Of a stretch of DNA of 28,326 nt, positions 23,755 through 28,326 are shown piece by piece (the stretch's first letter is position 1; every line of letters starts with the position of its first letter). The stretch is from NCBI GenBank assembly GCA_024654265.1, contig JANLIO010000048.1:1-28326 (forward strand), written 5' to 3'. A program made the position numbers and the translations under genes. The notes beneath the pieces are model-generated. The model was not told where the DNA came from. It was given only the letters and a program-made list of their open reading frames with translations, and searched no databases. Source of the DNA: a bacterium. Its GTDB lineage: Bacteria; Patescibacteriota; Patescibacteriia; 2-12-FULL-60-25.

Positions 23755-24007
23755 TTTGTCTCCAAAGTCTCTCGAGTACGAATGAACGCGCAGAGAGATT
23801 TCCGTTGTCAGCCCGTGTACGAACCGACTCTATGTATGCATGCAAATCCCGAAGTGACTCCAGAACGAAAAATGCCTCCCATAACGTCTTTTTTGACTTT
23901 TCTAGGATAGATTCAACATAGCAGTAAAACCATCATTCTGTCAAGTTTTCTTTACTAATTAAACAGGAGTTAGAAAAGAAATACCAAATCCCTCAAACGA
24001 GCCACTT
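23755..24007 (-). promoter_or_regulatory. Promoter and long leader of the 23140-23754 lipoprotein gene
   Basis: On the minus strand a perfect TTGACA (23939-23944) is followed after 18 nt by TATGTT (23915-23920, 4 of 6). Transcription would begin near 23908, giving a leader of about 150 nt, the longest in the window. No recognised riboswitch is seen in it. A short ATG-led reading frame starts at 23845 and runs out of frame into the lipoprotein gene. I see no other gene in this gap. Confidence 0.55.
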
Positions 24008-24046
24008 AAAAAAAGACCCAAGCCAGCATAACAGCTGACAAGGGTC
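24008..24046 (-). terminator. Rho-independent terminator of the 24064-24762 lipoprotein gene
   Basis: gaccc (24015-24019) pairs with gggtc (24042-24046), with a nested gtcagc/gctggc stem inside. Seven consecutive A residues at 24008-24014 give a U7 tail on the minus strand. It lies 17 nt after the stop codon. Confidence 0.88.
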
Positions 24047-24063
24047 GACGATCGGTTTGAGGA

Positions 24064-24762
24064 TTACTCCACCGTCAGAAAAACACTACCGGGGAAATCT
24101 CCGGCAACCGTGACAACGTCTGATTCGACGTGGATCCCGAGCGGATGAACCGCAAAGCGCATTCCTGAGATAGGCACGAACAGCGGATTTGCGATATCCA
24201 TGATGAAGGAGATGACCACGGTTTTCCCATCCGCGATTGTGAACATATCCGCAAACGCGACTCGCGCCACTTGATCAATCACGCCCTCGAAATCTGTCGG
24301 CCCCATAAGCGTTTGGCCTTCATCACCCTGAAGCCGAAGGTTGAAGAAGTTCCAATCCCCAGGAGAGCACGGGGCTTTGCAATATGGGACTGCGTCATCG
24401 GAAAGCATATCCGGCGACCAGAGCATGAAATCCAGTCCGTAGATCGCGACACTTTGGCCACAGCCAACGGCTGAGATCGAGAAGCGCAGAGCAAGTACGT
24501 CGGTTGCACCCGCCTTCACCGCATTCTGCAACGGACCGCTGAGATACTTCCTCTCAACAACGCGGATGCAAGGCGGTGAGTCGTCGCCAGCGTCCAAGGG
24601 ATCGTGAGTCGTCGCATCTTCAGATGCGTCATCGACACCTGCATCAGAAAGTCCTGCATCGGATCCGCCAGCGTCCCCCCACCACTCACCAGTCGTTTTT
24701 CCACCACACGCGATCGCAAAAATGCAGATGAAGAAAACACCCATCAGATGGATATGTTTCAC
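24064..24762 (-). CDS. Secreted lipoprotein with Asp/Ala/Gly-rich linker and beta-sandwich domain
   Basis: A signal peptide ends in lipobox AIAC (Cys19). Residues 29-59 form a low-complexity linker rich in Asp, Ala and Gly. The folded part (about 70-232) has the pattern of CPR surface beta-sandwich domains: VKAGATDVLALRFSISA, VAIYGLDFML, WNFFNLRLQG, VAFADMFTIADGKTVVISF and DIANP. Cys65, Cys101, Cys128 and Cys132 could make two disulfides. The start is GTG, chosen because GAGGAGG lies 7 nt upstream. The gene is a free-standing unit with its own promoter and terminator between secA and the second lipoprotein gene. The two lipoproteins seem to be distant members of the same type. The function is unknown. 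Confidence 0.82.
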   Translation of the reverse strand: MKHIHLMGVFFICIFAIACGGKTTGEWWGDAGGSDAGLSDAGVDDASEDATTHDPLDAGDDSPPCIRVVERKYLSGPLQNAVKAGATDVLALRFSISAVGCGQSVAIYGLDFMLWSPDMLSDDAVPYCKAPCSPGDWNFFNLRLQGDEGQTLMGPTDFEGVIDQVARVAFADMFTIADGKTVVISFIMDIANPLFVPISGMRFAVHPLGIHVESDVVTVAGDFPGSVFLTVE

Positions 24763-24839
24763 TCGTATTCCTCCTCTTCGAAAAACAGAATTTTTTTCTG
24801 TTGTGTTATTTGTCGTTCAAAAGGGCAAAGACTGCGCGG

Positions 24840-24868
24840 AATATATCAGAATAAGGCTATTTCATCAA
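24840..24868 (-). promoter_or_regulatory. Promoter candidate for the 24064-24762 lipoprotein gene
   Basis: On the minus strand TTGATG (24863-24868, 4 of 6) and TATATT (24840-24845, 5 of 6) are spaced by 17 nt. The leader would be about 70 nt. It contains a short hairpin acagaa/ttctgt (24785-24801) followed by U residues just before the Shine-Dalgarno. Confidence 0.55.
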
Positions 24869-24879
24869 GTATCCAACCC

Positions 24880-24921
24880 AAAAAACACAGATCACTCAAT
24901 GAAAAGCGATCCGTGTTTTTT
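24880..24921 (-). terminator. Rho-independent terminator of secA
   Basis: aaaaaacacagatc (24880-24893) pairs with gatccgtgtttttt (24908-24921), with one G-U-type position, across a 14-nt loop. The A and T runs at both edges make it bidirectional. It begins 20 nt after the secA stop. Confidence 0.85.
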
Positions 24922-24941
24922 TTAAAAATTGATATCTTTCT

Positions 24942-27662
24942 TTATGCTCCGTGGCACTTTTTATACTTTTTTCCAGATCCACACGGACATTCTTCATTTC
25001 TCCCAACTTTCGGCACACTCCCCGCTTGAGAGCCAGAGATCGCATGCGGATCATTTGACGTTTTTGCCGGGCCCTGCAATTGCAAACCGCGTCCCGACGA
25101 ATCCTGAGTCATGTCTGCCGAACGAGCAGCAATCTGAATTTTGAAGATGGAGTGCGCGACTTGTCGATCGATAAGCGCCAACAATTCATGATAGAGCCGA
25201 TACGCCTCACGCTTGTATTCAACAAGTGGATCACGCTGGCCATATCCACTTAAGCCAATCGCTTTTCGTAAATGTGAGATCGCTTCTAAATGCTCCACCC
25301 ACAAGTCATCTGTCGAACGAAGAAGAAGCATCTTTTCAACTTCACCCATCACGGCGTCCTCTTCAACTTGAGATTCAACAACGCCATATGCCTCTTTTGC
25401 AATTTCTGAAAAAGCTTCAACAAATGCTGTACGTTTCCAAACTTCATCTTCTTGTTGATCTGCTTTTTTAACCGCCTTTTCCATTGCTTCCGAAATATTC
25501 GTCTGACTTGGAAAAAGCGCACGAAACGCTTTCGCCATTGCTTCAAGATCCCACCGTTCGTGCTCTTCGGCTCCGGTGTGAAACAACACAGTCTGCTCAA
25601 TTTCGCCCTCAACTGCCTCCCGAACCATTGCGGTTAATGGACGCACGCCATTTTCAGTTGGCTTTTCCGCATCTTTTAAGATGTCATTTCGGCGTTTATA
25701 CACTGCTGTTCGATGCTTATTTATCACATCATCATATTCCAAAAGATGCTTTCGAATATCAAAGTTATGTCCTTCCACTTTTCGCTGAGCGGATTCAATT
25801 GTTTTGGATAGAAGTGAATTTTCAATCGGTTCATCTTCCGGCACACGTAAAAGATCCATTCGTGACTTCATCTTTTCCGCTCGGTCTGCGCCAAAAATAC
25901 GGATAAGATCGTCATCCATGGAAACATAGAATTGCGTTGTGCCTGCATCGCCCTGTCGCCCGGCACGTCCACGTAACTGATTGTCGATGCGTCGACTCTC
26001 GTGACGCTCTGTTCCGAGAACGAACAATCCCCCCAATTTTTTGACAGCCTCTGCCTCCTCCGGATCTGCCGGATTTCCTCCAAGCACGATGTCCACACCG
26101 CGTCCGGCCATATTGGTTGCAACGGTTACGGCACCACGACGTCCGGCCTGCGCAATAATCTCACCCTCACGTTCGTGATTTTTTGCATTCAAGACATCAC
26201 ACGGAATCCCCTCTTTTTTCATAAGCTCGCCAAGCAACTCGTTTTTTTCAATGGATGCTGTTCCAACAAGGATTGGCTGACCTGTTGCATGACGCTCTTT
26301 TATCTCACGTAAAACTGCAGTAAATTTTCCACGCTCATTCTTAAACACTCGATCCGGAAGATCCTCACGGGCGTTTGGTTTATTCGTCGGAATGGAGAGA
26401 ACTTCAAGTTTATAAATCTTATGAAACTCTTCCGCCTCTGTTTCAGCTGTCCCCGTCATTCCTGAAAGCTTTTCATACATTCGAAACAAATTCTGGAATG
26501 TGATGGTTGCCATTGTTACGGATTCGCGCTGAATCTTTACGTGCTCTTTTGCCTCAATCGCTTGATGTAGACCCTCGGAATATCGTCGCCCCTGCATAAG
26601 ACGACCCGTAAATTCATCAACAATGATAACTTCTTCGCCCTGCACAACATAATCCTTATCCTTTTTAAAGAGTGCGCGTGCACGAAGTGCTTGCTCCATG
26701 TGATGGACCATTTTCATTCCGCCCGCAACATAGAGATTTTCAATGCCAAGCCATTTTTCCATTTTCGCAATCCCTTCTGCCGTTAACGTTGCTGTACGTT
26801 GCTTCTCATCAACAATGTAATCTTCTTCCTCTGCCAATTTTGGAACCAAGTCTGCAAAACGATAATACAATTCAGCAGGATCCTCAGCCGGTGCGGAGAT
26901 GATAAGCGGTGTACGCGCTTCGTCAATCAAGATTGAGTCAACTTCGTCGATAATCGCATAATGCAAATCGCGCTGAACTTTTTGACCCAACTCCGCCACC
27001 ATATTGTCGCGCAAATAATCAAAACCAAACTCATTATTTGTTCCATACGTGATATCCGCCAAATATGCCTCTTGACGCTGAATAGGACGAAGATAATCCA
27101 TATCAACAAGAAACGAACCCATTTCATCACGCAATTCATCGTGTTTGGATTCACTCTTAAAATCCGGATCATACCGATACGCTGACGCATGCTGAACACA
27201 CGCGATACTTAAATCGAGCGCGTAAAACACCTGACCCATCCAAACGGTATCTCGACGTGACAAGTAATCGTTCACCGTCACAAGGTGCGCACCTCGTCCT
27301 AAGAGCGCGTTAAGATACATTGGCGCAACAGCAGTCAATGTTTTTCCTTCACCTGTACGCATTTCTGAGATCCAACCTCGGTGCAGCGCAATTCCACCAA
27401 TCATCTGAACATCATATTGACGCTGACCTAAAACGCGTTTTGAAACCTCTCGAACAACTGCAAATGCCTCGGGCAAAAGATCGTCCAACGTTTCGTTCTC
27501 CTTTAACCGTTGTTTGAACTCGCTCGTTTTTAACTTTAGTTCATCATCGGAGAGTTTCTGGATTTTTTCTTCAAAACTATTAATCTTTTCAACAATTGGA
27601 AGAAGTTTCTTAATTTCTTTTGCGTTTGGATCGCCAAAAACGGCGGATAGAATCTTTTTCAT
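24942..27662 (-). CDS. secA: Preprotein translocase ATPase SecA
   Basis: SecA drives unfolded preproteins through SecYEG. The protein is full length (906 residues). Walker A MRTGEGKT is at 101-108, VTVNDYLSRRD and DEVDSILIDEARTPLIIS in NBD1, and GRAGRQGDAGTTQFYVSMDDDLIRIFG in NBD2. A C-terminal SEC-C zinc motif CPCGSGKKYKKCH (892-904) follows a flexible linker; its usual roles are SecB or ribosome contact. It follows hpf by 36 nt, a pairing also seen in Gram-positive genomes. No Shine-Dalgarno precedes the ATG. Confidence 0.98.
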   Translation of the reverse strand: MKKILSAVFGDPNAKEIKKLLPIVEKINSFEEKIQKLSDDELKLKTSEFKQRLKENETLDDLLPEAFAVVREVSKRVLGQRQYDVQMIGGIALHRGWISEMRTGEGKTLTAVAPMYLNALLGRGAHLVTVNDYLSRRDTVWMGQVFYALDLSIACVQHASAYRYDPDFKSESKHDELRDEMGSFLVDMDYLRPIQRQEAYLADITYGTNNEFGFDYLRDNMVAELGQKVQRDLHYAIIDEVDSILIDEARTPLIISAPAEDPAELYYRFADLVPKLAEEEDYIVDEKQRTATLTAEGIAKMEKWLGIENLYVAGGMKMVHHMEQALRARALFKKDKDYVVQGEEVIIVDEFTGRLMQGRRYSEGLHQAIEAKEHVKIQRESVTMATITFQNLFRMYEKLSGMTGTAETEAEEFHKIYKLEVLSIPTNKPNAREDLPDRVFKNERGKFTAVLREIKERHATGQPILVGTASIEKNELLGELMKKEGIPCDVLNAKNHEREGEIIAQAGRRGAVTVATNMAGRGVDIVLGGNPADPEEAEAVKKLGGLFVLGTERHESRRIDNQLRGRAGRQGDAGTTQFYVSMDDDLIRIFGADRAEKMKSRMDLLRVPEDEPIENSLLSKTIESAQRKVEGHNFDIRKHLLEYDDVINKHRTAVYKRRNDILKDAEKPTENGVRPLTAMVREAVEGEIEQTVLFHTGAEEHERWDLEAMAKAFRALFPSQTNISEAMEKAVKKADQQEDEVWKRTAFVEAFSEIAKEAYGVVESQVEEDAVMGEVEKMLLLRSTDDLWVEHLEAISHLRKAIGLSGYGQRDPLVEYKREAYRLYHELLALIDRQVAHSIFKIQIAARSADMTQDSSGRGLQLQGPAKTSNDPHAISGSQAGSVPKVGRNEECPCGSGKKYKKCHGA

Positions 27663-27698
27663 ATATCCGAATGAGGGTATCGAGAAACCAAGAAAAAC

Positions 27699-28022
27699 TC
27701 AAGTATCAATTTTTCGACCACGCTCAAGTTCCTTCTCTTTCCGCCCAGCCAACATCTCACGTAAATGATCTCGTACCTTATCAACTGCCTTATATAAGGT
27801 TTCTGTTGTCTTCTCAACAACAATAAGGTCTCCAGGAACCTCCACTTTTGCCGAACAAACAAAGATATCACCTTTCATGTGATGATTTGTATCTTTTCCC
27901 AAATCAACATCAATAAGCACAATACTATCATCGTATTTTTCGAGGGAATTCATTTTTTCCTCGACATACTGACGAATCGAAGGAGTAAGCTCAATATTCA
28001 CTGCATGGATGTTAATAACCAT
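27699..28022 (-). CDS. hpf: Ribosome hibernation promoting factor, short form (HPF/YfiA family)
   Basis: The protein binds the 30S decoding region and silences idle ribosomes. The beta-alpha-beta-beta-beta-alpha pattern is clear: INIHAVNIELTPSIRQYVEEKMNSLEKY, DIFVCSAKVEVPGDLIVVEKTTETLYKAVDKVRDHL. At about 107 residues it lacks the C-terminal dimerisation domain of long HPF, so it would not by itself form the long-HPF 100S dimer. An ATG two codons upstream (28028) is in frame. I prefer 28022 because the candidate -10 box places the transcript start just before it. secA follows. Confidence 0.92.
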   Translation of the reverse strand: MVINIHAVNIELTPSIRQYVEEKMNSLEKYDDSIVLIDVDLGKDTNHHMKGDIFVCSAKVEVPGDLIVVEKTTETLYKAVDKVRDHLREMLAGRKEKELERGRKIDT

Positions 28023-28030
28023 ATGCATCT

Positions 28031-28059
28031 ATCTTAAAGCGCGGGCTGAGGAACGTAAA
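28031..28059 (-). promoter_or_regulatory. Promoter candidate for hpf-secA
   Basis: On the minus strand TTTACG (28054-28059, 4 of 6) and TAAGAT (28031-28036, 4 of 6) are spaced by 17 nt. The predicted start falls about 2 nt before the ATG at 28022, implying a leaderless transcript. The hexamer matches are moderate. Confidence 0.35.
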
Positions 28060-28086
28060 GGGTGGGGAGTTAGGGAAGTTCTTCCC

Positions 28087-28182
28087 TTATCCGTCATCTC
28101 GACCGCTTTATCCGTCATCTTGATTGTTTTATCCTGTCATCTTGATTGTTTTATCCGTCATCTCGACCGTAGCGGAGAGATC
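28087..28182. repeat. Tandem repeat array of about 21-bp units upstream of hpf
   Basis: Four consecutive units of the form ttatccgtcatctcgaccg occupy 28087-28170, with variants ending cttgattg in the two central units. The last unit runs into tagcggagagatccc, forming an imperfect hairpin (tctcgaccg with cggagaga). It looks like a degraded interspersed repeat. Nothing else is seen between it and hpf apart from the promoter candidate. Confidence 0.7.
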
Positions 28183-28227
28183 CCTTTTCAAATAGATCCA
28201 TTCTTTATTTAAAAAGTTAGCACCCTC

Positions 28228-28326
28228 CTAGTCACTTTTTGTCACATCACAAAAGTGACGCAAAAAAGATGTTGGGGGTCGGCTGAACTCGTTCAACGCT
28301 ATCGCTAGATCACTCAAACAGGCAGG
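28228..28326 (-). other. Open reading frame end or interspersed repeat at the right edge
   Basis: A minus-strand frame enters from beyond the window and ends with TAG at 28228-28230, reading PACLSDLAIALNEFSRPP and then TSFLRHFCDVTKSD. The 3' part is a hairpin of gtcactttttg with caaaagtgac (28231-28258). Such translated palindromes usually come from interspersed repeats and not real protein ends. Only 33 codons are visible, so I cannot decide between a partial gene and a repeat. Confidence 0.3.

Noticed and set aside
23573..23845. A 90-codon frame starting in the leader of the lipoprotein gene
   Set aside because: It runs out of frame through the signal peptide region and has no good ribosome binding site. 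It is kept only as a possible regulatory upstream frame, not as a gene.
28087..28182. CRISPR array
   Set aside because: The units are contiguous and vary in sequence, without unique spacers of even length, and no cas genes are nearby.

Overview
The window looks like chromosome from a small-genome bacterium of the Candidate Phyla Radiation (Patescibacteria, Parcubacteria-like). The pointers are a compact one-strand gene array, an RNA polymerase alpha subunit with no C-terminal domain, an alanyl-tRNA synthetase that stops after its editing domain, a short-form ribosome hibernation factor, mostly Shine-Dalgarno-less starts, a VirD4-like ATPase paired with a one-helix membrane protein, and CPR-style beta-sandwich lipoproteins. 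TGA is used as a stop codon, which argues against the recoded Gracilibacteria/Absconditabacteria. The taxon is inferred from gene content and was not tested. Every gene I can support is on the minus strand, so transcription runs from high to low coordinates. No tRNA, rRNA, CRISPR array or intact insertion sequence was found.

In transcription order: (1) 28.3-24.9 kb: a repeat-rich spacer, then hpf and secA with a terminator. (2) 24.9-23.1 kb: two single-gene units, each with its own promoter, leader and terminator, encoding secreted lipoproteins. (3) 22.9-20.0 kb: secD and secF. SecD carries a complete parvulin (PpiC-type peptidyl-prolyl isomerase) domain inside its first extracytoplasmic region, the most striking feature of the window. 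(4) 20.0-16.3 kb: a membrane protein and a VirD4/TraG-like ATPase, separated by a composite repeat block. (5) 16.3-10.8 kb: an alpha/beta hydrolase, a D,D-carboxypeptidase-like protein, mnmA, a membrane/coiled-coil/GAF-like protein and alaS. (6) 10.7-10.0 kb: an orphan two-helix membrane protein with a strong ribosome binding site and its own terminator. (7) 9.9-5.8 kb: a strong promoter and the operon infA-rpmJ-rpsM-rpsK-rpsD-rpoA-rplQ-rplM-rpsI, ended by a large hairpin terminator. (8) 5.7 kb to the left edge: three overlapping genes for a Wzx/Wzy-type surface polysaccharide: a flippase, a GT4-GT2 double glycosyltransferase and a GT2-polymerase fusion.

Functionally the window joins protein export (SecA, SecD-parvulin, SecF, and lipoproteins that would use that route), envelope construction (carboxypeptidase, polysaccharide genes) and translation/transcription machinery. 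Several proteins are fused or trimmed: SecD+parvulin, GT4+GT2, GT2+Wzy, AlaRS without C-Ala, RpoA without the alpha-CTD. A short palindromic repeat occurs twice. One copy lies between genes; the other encodes the linker that joins the two glycosyltransferase domains.
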